A program made the translations under genes and the position numbers. The notes beneath the pieces were generated by a model. That model saw only the letters and a list, made by a program, of their open reading frames with translations, had not been told where the DNA came from and ran no database searches. 64,000 nucleotides of DNA from Eopsaltria australis (taxonomy: Eukaryota; Chordata; Aves; Passeriformes; Petroicidae), in the NCBI GenBank assembly GCA_034509425.1, contig JAVTVJ010000458.1, forward strand, positions 1,488,001-1,552,000, read 5' to 3'. This document shows positions 1 through 12,300 of this stretch, piece by piece; the first letter of the stretch is position 1, and each line of letters starts with the position of its first letter.

Positions 1-1319
1 ATTGAGATTTCTTGGCTTTGCTCCTGGCCTCCTTCATTTTCCTCACCTCATTTTGCTTGATAACCTGCCTTAACAATAATCTTTAAATGTCTTCACAGAA
101 AGTTTTTGTGTTTTGAGGTGCTTGGGGTGGAAGTTATTGGATGCTGCACTTTGCAGTTGAGTACTTTCAGCAGAAACACTTCAAAATTCACAGTCACCAT
201 CTTTATCCTTATTTTCCCCCACACAAACTTTTTTCTTTCTTTCTTTTTTTTTTCTTTTTTTCCTTCTTTCACAGTTGAAACATGTCTATCTCCAATGCAG
301 CCATTTATAATAAACAACAGGTGTTGTGGGTGTTTCCAGGCACATACAGGAATGCACATAATCCACTGCTGGACTGCAGGGAGAGCTATTTTTGCCATTA
401 GCAGAGTGTGGAGCCTTGGCTCACACTCCAAATTCTGGCAAACTTTGCTCTGTTAAGTGCAAGTGGGATTTTATTCATTGTGCAGTCTCCAAATAAATAT
501 ATGTGCCTGTCCAAATGTATTGTTAAATTCTTCCGAGGGAAGGAGCTTAGATTGGGAGGCTTGCCATTTTTCTCTAATTAGGAAACAAACAGAACAAACA
601 GGGACCTGTATAATTAAAACCTTGATTTATCCACAAGAAATTTTTTTTAAAAATGGGCTATGATTAATGTACATGTACTTTGGAGTTCAGGGTAGGTGTG
701 GAGCTTTTTCTTCCCTCAAATTCTAAAACATGAAGGTTTCAGGATAAGGTGATTAAATCTAATCCTCTACCAATGGCACTGCTGCCCAGGATTTAACCTT
801 CCTGCTGATGAAAGGCTCAGCCTCTGGTAAATGCTGGAAGAAGTTTAGTATTTAGGGTTCCTTGTGGTGTAAATTGGGAGGAATAGCTTGTGGTTTCAAT
901 ATTCTGTGTTGTGACAGTTGGAAGCTCAGGGCACTGGGTATGGGCTGGTTTCAACACCTCACATGGTGGTTTAGGAGGTGGATCTTCCTGCCTCCTTCCC
1001 TACAAACTACTGAGCATATTATGATATTTTATCCATTATACTTGTCAGAAATTAGGCTTTCCCTGGTGAGTGCAGGGATTCATTCTGAGCTGACTGAAAT
1101 TTAACAGAGCCAAAAAATATGGATGTGCCTGTTCCCACCTGCTGGGGTAGCTGTGTGTTCTCCTTCCACTGTGGTTTGGATTTTGTTCACTCTTCTTACA
1201 CCAAATTACAAATGCCCACATTCTAATTCACTGTATACATCACCTGTTTCACAAGGCCTGTATTTATTACATTGCTTAGCTATTTAGTGCTCTATATATG
1301 TTGAATATTTGATGTTTCT
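1..1319. other. unique non-coding stretch
   Basis: No recognisable gene or transposon. The open frames are short and show no family motifs. Positions 229-270 are almost pure pyrimidine and end in a cacag at 270-274, which resembles a splice acceptor. No convincing donor or coding exon follows. Only one CpG (near 533) occurs in the first 900 bases, which sets the CpG-depleted baseline used elsewhere in this annotation. Confidence 0.6.
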
Positions 1320-1485
1320 CTTGTTTTCCCCCTCTTTCCCCCCAGTTTCCCAGTACGTGCCAGAAGTTCCTTAATGTGTTGATTAAAACTGGTTACATTT
1401 TCAAATGTGACTTTTTCTGCTTTTGTTTTCCTCATGAATAAAAGAAATTCTCATTACATTCTTCTTGTGGTGTGTGTGTGTGTCT
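1320..1485 (+). other. possible terminal exon with poly(A) signal module
   Basis: A C/T-rich tract (about 1320-1343) ends in CAG at 1343-1345, a good 3' splice-site shape. An AATAAA hexamer lies at 1437-1442 and a GT-rich run ending in a (TG)6 tract lies at 1465-1484. The spacing of hexamer to GU-rich element, about 25 bases, is what a vertebrate cleavage and polyadenylation site needs. One frame reads eight codons from the acceptor to a TAA. All three parts are seen in the sequence; that they work together is inference. Chance co-occurrence in AT-rich DNA is quite possible. Confidence 0.25.
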
Positions 1486-2171
1486 CTATAAAAAATAGTC
1501 TTTGAAATGTGAGTGGAACGATTTCTTCATAACTGATTTAACTTGTAAATTTATGGAAGTCTCATCAGAAATTCCAAGGACTCTCCTTGGGCCTGGCACC
1601 TTACAAGTGATCTGTTTAGATGGCAGTGTGAAGTATTCGGGGGGTTGTGGGCACTTTCACTATTCGGGAGGAATTAGTGCAAGAGGAAGTCAAGAACACA
1701 TCCTTGGAAGAAATTCCTGTTTCCATTGAAAAGATTCTTGAAGAGCCGAGAGGGTCAGAAAAATTGAAGGTGCTGTTTTGAACCATCCTTTGATTGATAC
1801 ATAGGAGCAACATATAGAAAAATTATTGACAATTTGTCCATACCCTCTTTAACTGATTAAACAGGATTTTTTAACCTCACTTACCAGGTAACTCCCCTGA
1901 ACATGGGATAATGCAGCTTTATAAAGTGCTAGAACCACATGCAGCTCCTGCTGTTTTAACCACCCCAGCAAGCCAGCAATTTTTCTTTGAAAGGAGAAAT
2001 CTAATGACAAATAATTAGCATTCAATTTTCTTCTCCTCCCTGTTGCTCTGGGTCGTGGTGACAGCTCTGCTTTCCTTGGTGTTTCTGACAGTTGGCTGTG
2101 GTTACTCAGCCTGAATTTGGGAACTCTGGATTGGAGTCTTAATCGGCTGTTAGTAGAGAACAGATAGTGAT
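1486..2171. other. unique non-coding stretch
   Basis: AT-rich sequence with no recognisable coding exon, RNA gene or transposon. It leads directly into the G/A-rich tract. Confidence 0.55.
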
Positions 2172-2563
2172 GGAAAAAAGGAAGGGAAGGTTTCGGGAAG
2201 GTTTTGGGAAGGGAAGGTTTTGGGAAGGGAAGGTTTCGGGAAGGTTTCGGGAAGGTTTCGGGAAGGTTTCGGGAAGGTTTCGGGAAGGTTTCGGGAAGGG
2301 AAGGTTTCGGGAAGGGAAGGTTTGGAAAGGAAGGGAAGGGAAGGTTTGAGGGAGGGGAAGGGAAGGGAAGGTTTCGGGAAGGGAAGGTTTGGAAGGTTTC
2401 GGGAAGGAAGGTTTGGAAGGGAAGAGAGAAGGGAAGGTTTAAGGGAAGGAGAGGGAAGGTTCGGGAAGGAAGGTTTCGGGAAGGTTTGGGGAAGGTTTAG
2501 GGGGTTTGTTTTCGGGAAGGTTTTTTGGGGAAAAGGAAAGGGGGAAGGTTTGGGGAAAGGTTT
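2172..2563 (+). repeat. minisatellite of 11-bp unit gggaaggtttc with G/A-rich variants
   Basis: The 5' half of a 605-bp G/A-rich tract. The cleanest block (about 2215-2300) repeats gggaaggtttc, with longer units made by extra gggaa steps. Many units carry a CpG at the tttCGgg junction, about 13 in 2190-2520, while flanking DNA has almost none. The repeated GG/GGG runs give long-loop or two-tetrad G-quadruplex potential on the plus strand. Open frames of up to 231 codons cross it only because the repeat lacks stops; their Gly/Arg/Lys/Glu or Phe/Pro/Ser composition is an artefact. Confidence 0.9.
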
Positions 2564-2776
2564 GAAAGGAAGAGGGGAAGGAAGGGAGAAGGAAAGGAAA
2601 GAGAGAAAGGAGAAGGAAAGGAGAAGGAAAGGAAAGGAAAGGAAAAGGAAAGGAAAGGAAAGGAAAAGAAGGAAAAGGAAAGGAAAGGAAAGGAAAGGAA
2701 AGGAAAGGAAAGGAAAGGAAAGGAAAGGAAAGGAAAGGAAAGGAAAGGAAAGGAAAGGAAAGGGGAAAGGAAAGGA
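2564..2776 (+). repeat. uninterrupted 213-bp polypurine tract, mostly (GGAAA)n
   Basis: From 2564 to 2776 every plus-strand base is A or G. The 3' part (about 2660-2760) is nearly pure GGAAA pentanucleotide; the 5' part is a less regular GGAAA/GAGAA mix. Long purine mirror-symmetric tracts are known to form intramolecular triplexes under supercoiling and to stall polymerases. It probably grew from the same G/A-rich seed as the adjoining 11-bp array. Confidence 0.95.
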
Positions 2777-2999
2777 CTGTACTCTGGTGTCACTGCCATT
2801 CCTCACACCACCTTCTGCAGACCTCAGGATGGAGATCACTCTGACTCAAATCCTTTTGTTGCTTTTGCAGCTGCTCCAGGTCACCAACTCTGTTTTCTTT
2901 TCCCTCAGCGTGTAATTTTTTTTTAAGATTACCTTGAGGTTTAGTTCAGCAGCAGGGCAAGCCTGACTTAGCAGACTTTTAATGAAGCCATTGTTTAAC

Positions 3000-3023
3000 A
3001 AAAAAAAAAAAAAAAAAAAAAAA
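3000..3023 (+). repeat. A24 homopolymer
   Basis: An uninterrupted run of 24 A. It could be the tail of a retroposed transcript, but the upstream sequence is not a recognisable gene copy or SINE and I see no matching target-site duplication. Confidence 0.9.
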
Positions 3024-6000
3024 GATGTGGCTGGTGTTGTGTTCATTTAGAGTAACTCTGCCCGTTGTGGAGGTGCTCATGGTTTACTCTCTGTGCATGT
3101 ACCCACGGGTGATGGCTGTTCAGAGCATTGCTAATTCTCCCAAGGCTTGATCCAAAGCTAATTGAGGTCAGTGTACAATCTCCTGGTACCTTGATTGAAG
3201 CTTGGATCAATTTTTAGCGTTGTCAAATTTATGAAGCACTGCATGAATTTTGAACACTTTCTCAATGCTAACTTAAAGCAGATTAGGGGAGTGAATGTTG
3301 CTTTTGAAAAACACATGCAAATGTTATATATAGACATGGACTTGTTCTGAAAGCATCAAAGCAGGCAGAAATGTGTGTGTTCTGTTGTTACCTTTGGATA
3401 TTTTTTTCTTTGAGAGCTGATTCTACATATTTTAGAGGTTTTGTTGGTTTGTGCCTCAGTATTTAGTGTATAATCTATACAGTACTTAGGTTTTGTATTA
3501 GTTTACTCAGTTTTCTGCTGATCAGCAGATAACTTACCCTGGAATTTTTTATGGACTTTTGACAGAACTGTCTATCACACAGAAACTTTGTTACTGCTGC
3601 TAATAAAAGCACACAACTCTCCATTCTTTGACACACACACACAATCCTCTTTGGGTCAATTCCACTTTATTTTGTACCCTGATGTCTTTGATATTTTCTG
3701 AGCCTCTGAGACCCTTTTGTTGTAGTCCCAGAGGAAAACACTGGGGAGTGAAATGATAATTTTCTTATTGTCTTATCTGTGAAATACCACTGTTGTATGA
3801 AACCTTGATCAAAACGTGTTGCTGCCCAAATATAGAGATCCACAAGTATTTCTGAATTTGTCAAATGCTTTGCTCTGTGCTGGCCACTGCTTTTTACTCT
3901 GCCTTGATGTCTTGCTGCTCTCATTTTGCAGTGTCCCACGTCTCATTGTTTGTTTACTGCAAAATGTGTTTGGAGCTGATTTGGCACGTCTTTAATTTAC
4001 AGCAGGGATGTGCTTAAGGGGAGGCTATAATGCAAACTTTCTGTATGTTTACAAAATTAAAAGAAAATAATCGTTTTGAACATATTGCATCTGCTGCTGC
4101 TTTATGGGTGTGTTATAACAATTTTATGCAGCTCCATTTAACATGGAGCTAAAACTGAGAACACAGTTTATTAATTTAGCAGGTTGAACTTTAAAGGGGA
4201 TTTTTGTTCTGCTGCAGAAAAGGCGTTGTAAACAAGAACTTAAGGCAGCAAAATAATAAAATTAAACAAGGTATTCATAAATTATCCCTATTCAGGAGGA
4301 ACAAGTTCAGTGTAGCCTCTTAGGGGAGAAAAATGAAGACAAGACAGGCAACCTTAAATATGTTGTGAAAACTAATAGGAGCACATTCATATTTGCAGTT
4401 TTTGTGAGGAACAGGTTTGGTTTTTTCCTTGACTCATTTTCATGTTTGAGGACAACTGTCTCAGACTTGTAACATGAGGCAGTTTAATAAGCTTAAGGTT
4501 ATTCAGTGCAGTATCAAAAATGAAGCTGCTTTAACAGAAATGTACTGGTGATCTGCACTGGAGGGAAACTCCTTTGTGTCCAGGCAGTGCCTGACAGGTT
4601 TTTGTGGCTGTTTTTTGTTATTGGACCCAGAAGGAGATCAGAACTGGGGAAGGTTTCAGTAGCTGCAGCTCACACAGAATTTATTTTGATGACCCTGTGC
4701 TCGACAGGTCCAATGTTTGCACTGTCAGTCAGGTGTGGCCTCAAACCTTCCCAAGCCCTGCTTGTCTGTGGAGAGATTCTGAAATGTAATTTCTGTTATG
4801 GAAACCCTTACAACTTTCCCATGTGGAAAATCCTTCTTTACTTCAGAAATGGGATGAATACTTCAGTGAGTGCCTACATCAAAAGGCACTAATTGAAATT
4901 AAATATCTTAGTTCAGATCAGCTGTCCATGAGGTGCAAGGAATGGACTGGAGGAGAGGAAATGGAACCCCTGAAAAGGTTGGAGAGGGATGGAGAATTGT
5001 TCCCTGGCCTAATCCTACCTGGAACTCACAGGGACAGAATGGGAGTGGAAAGAAAGAGAGCCTAATCCTAATGTACATGAGAGCCTAATCCAAATTTACA
5101 CGTGAACTGTGTACAGAAGTGTGGATTTTGTGACTGGCAGAGGACTGAGGGTGACGTGTGAGACGGAAAGCTCAGCAGTCAGATTTAGGTGGAGGGAGGA
5201 TATGCAGATATATAAGCACTACTTGCCCCAATGAACAGGACCCAAGCCATTAAGTTAAGGTGTATATAGCCCTGTGCTGAAGCAGAAATGACAACAGCAG
5301 AAATTCCATTAATTATATAATTATTAATGTAATGGAATGGATGCTTCTCATGGCTGAGCTGTGTCAAGAGACAAAACACAATATTATAGGATTTCTGGTT
5401 CTATTCCACTCTGAGCTGCCATACATGTTGCAAGGTAATTCCTAAAGCTAATTTGCATTCTTAATTCTTCATTGAAACCTATTTATACACCTTGGACCAT
5501 AAGTTGTGCTGTAGGTTTCTCCATGCAGAGTACATCTAAAACATTTTACTATGAAGAAGAGTAATCTCTTCAACAGAGCTTACGAAATGGGGCAGATTCT
5601 ATAAAAAGCCAACACTGCCTTCTGAAATAGAGCAGTATCTCATCTGTTTTTCATCTGTGAATTTAGAGTCTTATTTTTTGCCTTTGTCCTTCACTCCATA
5701 TCTCTATTCTAAAGATCCAACAAAAATACTAATACTCCCTGGCAGCATAAGCAGGTCACAACTCAAATGAGCTCTGAATATTGTTCCCAAGGGAACCAAG
5801 AACTATGTCACACTTGCTTAATTTCAACATATATATATTCAGAAATTTGGGAACTGAGGGTATACATTGAAAGTTACATTCTTAATGTAATCAAATACGA
5901 TGAAATACTTTATTATGTGACAGCTCAGCTTGAAAGGGAAAATCATATTTTTTTTCTCCCATGACTTATTTACGGATGGGGGGGCAGAACGAAAAAAGTG

Positions 6001-6329
6001 CTATGAAAATGTAACAGTATTAACATCTAAATATTCAGTACTGGATGAAAATGAGAATGGACTGTAAACTTTTTTTTTGAGTGCAGGCTGGGTTGTTTCT
6101 GAAATATGACTGTAGGTTCTTGAGAAAAAGGCCTGTAGAAATGAATTTTCCTGTCTGTAGCAATAAAAGGGGCTTGTATATGGCTGTGATCTTTATGTTA
6201 AGTGGATGCTAATGAGCAATGCAGTTTTATGGTGGGATTTCAGGAAAGGATTTGCACTTTGTAGCGCACCCAAACTAAAAGAAGCATCACAGAAAGTTTC
6301 ATGGCTACAAAAACAAAGCCATGCATGTA
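3024..6329. other. unique non-coding stretch
   Basis: No gene or transposon recognised. Small local structures are a nested palindrome at 5303-5338 (9-bp arms attccatta/taatggaat around the 12-bp palindrome aattatataatt) and an imperfect tandem duplication of a gagcctaatcc segment at about 5058-5095. Confidence 0.5.
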
Positions 6330-6344
6330 GTTGCCTAGGGCAAC
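6330..6344. promoter_or_regulatory. candidate RFX X-box
   Basis: GTTGCC-TAG-GGCAAC: two inverted half-sites matching the X-box pattern GTNRCC N0-3 RGYAAC with a 3-base spacer. RFX factors bind such sites in promoters and enhancers of ciliary and MHC class II genes. The match is exact, but no nearby promoter or gene is visible, so function is unproven. Confidence 0.4.
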
Positions 6345-9300
6345 AGGATGGTTTTTCTGACTAATTTGGCTGCATTAGAGCTCAGGAGAGATGAGCTGGT
6401 GGTGCTGTGCAGCAGGAAAGGTCAGCATGCAGGAGAGCAGGCTCTCTGTGCTCCTGGAGGAGCAGCACCAGCACCTCAGCCCCTGCAGGTCCCTCCAGCC
6501 TGACCCCTCCTCTCACTGCCCCTCCCTGCCTCAGCTCCTGGAGCAGCAGAGCTCAGTTTCTCCTATTCCCTGGAAAGATCCATAGCAGGAGCTGCCTCTT
6601 CAAGTGGGTATTTGTTACAAAATTAACCACGCTTTAACTTGGTGTGCTTCAGAGTCACTGTAGTGCCTGGGAGAGTCATTGCTGGAGACTGCTGTGACTT
6701 CCTTCAGCACTGACTCCCTGGGCTGATGTGCTGCTTTGGTGCTGCATGTTTGATTTATAAATCAGTGGGGTTTTTTTTCTATTCCCTACCTGCTTGCAAA
6801 GGCCTCTGGGGGACGGGCAGGGAAGAAATAAATGCAAGATTCTGTAGCTGAATAACTGGTACTGAGGTGTGTAAAAAGTGTAGTAATTGAAGAAAGAAAC
6901 CATTTCCCAGTAGAAACTTCTGCATATGTAAAGAGAGAGAAAAAGAAGTGGTAAATAATAGCAAATCAGTCTGAATGGCAGAGATAACTCAGTGGTTCTT
7001 ACAGCTCTGCACAGAGAGGATGTGACCTGATACTGCTCATGCCTATTCCTGTTTTGGCAGAGGAGCAGAACCTGGTGTAAACCTCTGCACCACACTGTGC
7101 CTCTCACACTCAGTGATAAGTGACATCTCTGCTGACTTTCGGGGTTTATTTTCGTCAAGGTAAAAGCCTTCCAGTCTCAAAATGCCTTCTGAACTAGATC
7201 CCAGTGTCAGCAGCACAGAAAGTTCCCCATTGGAAAGCAGCGTGCCCATCACGTGCCCAGGTACATGTGGTTTCTTAGGTAACAGTGGAAAAGGAAATGC
7301 TTCCCCTTGGTTTAGATAAAATTTCTTGAAGTATATTTACACAGAGGGAAAGTAAGTGCTTGTCTTGCTAAAACTGGGGAAGTTGAAAGGTCTGTGATGT
7401 GCCGTTTACTACACATGAAAATCACTTTGGTGAAAACGCTGCTGGGAAGCAGCAGGGGCCCCCAAAAGAGAGTCTGGGAGAGGGAGAGTGGAGCAATCAC
7501 TGCCAGCCCAAAATGAGGATATTAACAGGGACACCTGAATCCAGTTTATCCCTGCTGCCTTCCCACTTTCTGATTGTCTGTGTGGATCTTTTCTATTTAC
7601 AGTGCTGGAAGAAGCTTGGTACAACCTGTCAAAGTTGTAGCCTAGAGTAGAGAATATGAAAAAGGCATTTCCTGTTACACTGGATTAATTCCATTGTATT
7701 CTCAGCTTTAGGGTTTTTTAACTACATAATTTCTAAACTTTTTTATTTTGGGAAGGGGGGTTTGTTGGATTTTTTTGGGGGGTGGTTAGTGGGTTTTTGG
7801 TTTTGTTAGTCTGGGTTTTTTTTTTGTCAGGATATGAGGAATCCGTTCCTGGATTGTTAAGCAAATATTTTATCTAATGCTTTCCAGAAGTGTTTGAACT
7901 TTGAAAGATGTATTCTCTGCCCTTTCTAAAGATGCTCAGCAAGCTTTTGTAGAACATAAAGGAAAGGAAAATTTTCCTGTATGCCCTTATCTTGCTCTTA
8001 TTGAACTCCATGTCATCTTTCATGGGAGTAGCCCTTAACCATAAAAGAATTATGGGAGAATGCTCAAAACAGAGCTTTGGAGATCATTGATTTTATGCTG
8101 TTTTATTCCTATTACAAAATATCTGCTCAAACACCTGTGTGTTAATGCACACTGAATTCAATATAATTAACACTGTTGCAAAAAAATCTCAGCTTTTTTC
8201 TTTACTGCTCCTAAAAATTATGTTTGTAATCCCTGTTCTGGTTTTCAACCATGAATAAACAAATATCAATATTTATGTGATTGCTGCCTGTGCCCATGAA
8301 ACAGGTGATGAAGGGAGTATTGTTAACTCAGACAGCAGTTCCACTCTGCCTCCCTTTTGAGATTCTGTGCATATTCTGTTATCTTCAGCCGGTGTCTGAT
8401 GAATTGTACGAGGGATACTTTCCAAATGGGTCATTATTTGCCTTCTTTTTAGAGGAGTTTTAAACTGCAGCTTTAGATGGATTTTTGGCCCTTTTTTTTT
8501 TCTTTTGGAGCTCTCAGGATGAATTTTCTGCTGCCAGTTGGGGAGATCTGTAAAACTGTCCAGAGTTATTAAGAGCTGAATCAATATAATAAACTGAAAG
8601 TTTGATTTCCGTCTAGTGACAATGAAGGCATTAAACAAAGCTATTTCTCAGTATCACATCCTGTGAGCTTCCAGCTTCCCTCTTCAGGCCAAAATGCAGA
8701 AATATTGTTATTGAACAGAAGCAATTATAAATATACACAATGTTCTGCACTGCACAGAAGAGGGGAGCTGGGGTGGGAGGGGAGAAATTCTCTCTTAGTC
8801 TTTAACTCAAGTAGCTCACACCAATACAAAGGAAAGTCTCTCATGAAGCACAATCAAATTAATCCTGCTGGCAACCAAAAGTGAAGTGCTAATTTTCAGG
8901 AAAGCACACAGATGTCAGAAATGAACTTCCTTGCTCTCAGTTCTGCATCTCAAAAATAGTTTGCAAGTAATGGATCGTGTTGGTGGGAGAGGAGAATTTG
9001 CCTGGCTCATGCTGGAAAGATTGTGCAGAGACTTTACAGCTGAAATGGGGTTTTTTGGGTTTAAAGAGCAGAGGGGACAGTGACTAATGGGATGTGGAAC
9101 ACACCTTTAGGAATAGAAGATGAACAAATGGAGAAGTCAAAAATGCTGGATGGAAGCTACCAGGTAAGAAACAGAGAAAAATTAGTGGAAGTAAAAATGG
9201 AAATGGAGATGATCGTCTTGGCTAAATTGAGTGGAGTTCTTCAGTCTGCAGCAGACAGGAGGGAACTGGCTGGGGCTCACAGAAATGTGGCACTGCCACA

Positions 9301-12300
9301 GTGAGGGACGTGTCAGTCACTTGGATGCTGCTGACATTTCTGGTGAGGTTTCTTCCTAAGCTTTTAGAAGCATCCAGTTCAACACCAGCAGCCACAACCA
9401 GGACATGGCAAACAGAAACTGAGGCAGAAGAAATGTGCTGCCTGCACAGGGAAGCACAGCCAGGGGTGCTGAGGCACAGGAGGGGATGGGGCTCTGGTGC
9501 AGGAGGCTCAGAGCGAGGGGAACCAGAGGTGCTGCTGTAGGATGAGCATCCCTGAGCAGGATCCTGCTGGGCTTTGCTTTTGAAGGACTGGTTCAGCCCT
9601 GCCACGGGTGAGAGCAGCACCAAAGGCTGCCCTGAGCTATTCTGGAGCTGTCTGGGGACCCTGTGGGTCGTGGCAGAAGTTGGGATTGCAGTTCACAGCT
9701 GTGGCAATGTTCTCATTGCCTCCTCCCCACCCCTGTCTGCTGCACACATCTGAGTCTGAACCAGAACCTGTAACCACTACATAAAAATATCCATGGAAGA
9801 TATCCATTTAAATAATACAGAAAAGTGCTAAATAGCTGCACTTGCTATTTTGTCTGCATAGAAATGGAAGCTGGAAATATTTTGTTGAGTACTGAGAGCT
9901 GGTACTAGATGAGCTCTTTTATTGGTTAAAACTGAATCCATGAAAAATGTTTTCTTCTCCCACCTTTCATTAATGTGGCTCTGTATTTGTGCAGACAACA
10001 CTGAGCATCAGAGAAGCAAGATGCCTACTAAGATCATATTATAAATTCTCATCATATTTCTTCTTTGCTTTTTATTGCCTCCTTACTTGGCTTGACATTT
10101 TCATATGAATAAAGTACAGTAACAACATCAAGTTGTTCTCACACAGGTTTACGAAGCACAAAAAAAAAGTCATTTGATAAACATGCTGCAAAGGTGAAAG
10201 AAAATATTGGAAGCCAAGCTACAAATGGAATAGATTTTGCATTTTTTTCCTCGCCTCTCTTGTTCTTATTCAGAAACAGATGCACTGGTCAGTATTGTTA
10301 ATAGTTCCAATAGCTGTTAATGCAGTGCAAGATTCCTGATGAATGAGATCAGTTTTCTTCCTGTGCTAAGGTAAAGTGAAGAAAATATCAGTGTACATAC
10401 TAATTTTCTGCAAGTGGCGTTGTGATTTTTTCTTTGTTCTTCTGATTCTGACTCATATCACAAACCAAATCATTACCTGTTCTGCCCTTGAGAGCAAATC
10501 ATACAGAGAATAAATATTAAAGAGCACATAGTTGCTCCCATGTAAGCATAGTTAGACTGATTAGCTTAATTTGGAAAGGCCCTCTCTCAGGGAGAATCTG
10601 CTGTGGATTTGTGCATTTTCCCAACTCTCTGGTGTTTCATTCTTTTCTTCCCTTCAATTCCCTCAGCTAGTTCTGTTACAAATATCCAGGTGTGACAGAG
10701 GAACCAAGGTTGCCTTATGGACCAATATCCTGTGAGTCTTCAGAACAGAATTATAAAGATTTGAATCAGTAAATTTGCATACAAATTAAGAGTTTGATGC
10801 AACTCTGATTAGGATTTTTAGAAGAGCCTAGGGGATAAAAATATGAATAATCCAAAACTCTAATTGAAATGTCATTTGTTTAGAGGATATGGTTCAGCTT
10901 CTCCTCATACTTTGGATGAGGAAGGTTTTATTTTTTTGCTCAGGTTGTTGTCATTGTGTGGGGTTCCTTTGTTTGGGTTTTTGTGTGTGTGGATGCAATA
11001 TGAATAAGTTTTTGCAGGAGATGTACCAGGTTCAGCATTACCTGTCAGTTTGTTCTGAAATGAACGTGGGCTGCAGCATCTCCTTTGTGCTTGGAGCTTC
11101 CAGGAGTTCAGAGTTGGAAACTGGTTCAATTGCTAATTGATGATGCATAAAATTGTACCATAAAACACCATATGAATTTCCTTGCAAACATTCAATTAGG
11201 ATAAAGGGTTTTTCAGAGCTTTGCTGTGGAATGAATCTTATGCTGCATCTTCTCAGATCTTACCAGATGTGAATATGTATTCTCTCAGTTGAGTAATATT
11301 TTCTAGAAAGCCACAGTTTATTTTGTTATGGGGTGCCTTCAGGAGGTGTTGAGGGAATGTGGGCACTACCAAGGCCTTGTGTGAGAGGGGAAAATACAAT
11401 TTATGTCCTGTGTGCCCCTGAGGTGTCCCCACATCTCCCAATGTTCTCAGCCAGGTACAGGCAGGATATTGCTGGGTTAGTGCAGGGCAAGGTGAACCAG
11501 ACACCAGATCCACACTCAGACCTCCCTGATGCCACAAAATGCTGAGTTTTGTAGTGGTTGTTCTCATCTCTGATCTCCACAGATTCCATTATATATCCAT
11601 AATACTCCACAGTATTTTCTCTTAGCTCAGACAAGAATCAAACCTGGGAGGAACTCATTCCATTCCAAGGCACTGAAAGAGAATAAACAAAGCTCCAAAG
11701 AAGTTGTTTCAGTGTAAAATATAAAAAGAGACGTCTCTAACCGAGTTTTATTTAGTTTGGAAGCTTTGCATTTGATTTCTACTCTTAATTTAATGTTGCA
11801 GAATGCTGAGAGAGTTCTGAACAGTTTTAGTTTAAATGTACCAGTTTCTGTTGTCCTTAGTAGGCAGAGGTTTAACCAGGGGGGAAAGTTTGCCAAAACC
11901 AGGGACAGAGAAGGTCTGATTTAACTGGATGGGGGACAATTGTTTGTGTGCAGAAAAATCTTGAAAATCTTCAAGAAACTTCCGCAATCTTGGGGGGAAA
12001 AAATCATTCCTTTAAAAGTTGTTTAAATGTTCCTGGCCATAGAAATTCTGTTTTTCTTGCCAACACCAGGAGTATCTCTGAAACCAAATCAATTCTGAGA
12101 TATCGCATGGGTGACCATGGAGGCTGTGATCCCAATCAGGTTTTATGGATTAAATATTATTGCTACAGCACTGGAAGGACTCCTGCAATGAAGTCCAATA
12201 TACATAGTTTAAAAAATAAGAAAAGCCCCTGCTGTGGCACCCTGCAGATGTGACACCCTGCCTGGATGGGGAGCAAAAGATGAATTTCTTTTTGAGCAGA

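Noticed and set aside
229..274. Polypyrimidine tract plus cacag resembling a splice acceptor
   Set aside because: No plausible downstream exon with a good donor or recognisable peptide; pyrimidine runs are common here.
2150..2915. Open frames of 98-231 codons on both strands with Phe/Pro/Ser or Gly/Lys/Arg/Glu composition
   Set aside because: They coincide with the G/A-rich tandem tract, which simply lacks stop codons. No unique coding sequence is attached.
2940..3023. Processed pseudogene or SINE ending in A24
   Set aside because: The upstream sequence matches no gene or SINE I recognise and no target-site duplication is visible.
7740..7830. G-quadruplex in a G/T-rich segment
   Set aside because: The G-runs are separated by loops too long for the standard motif.
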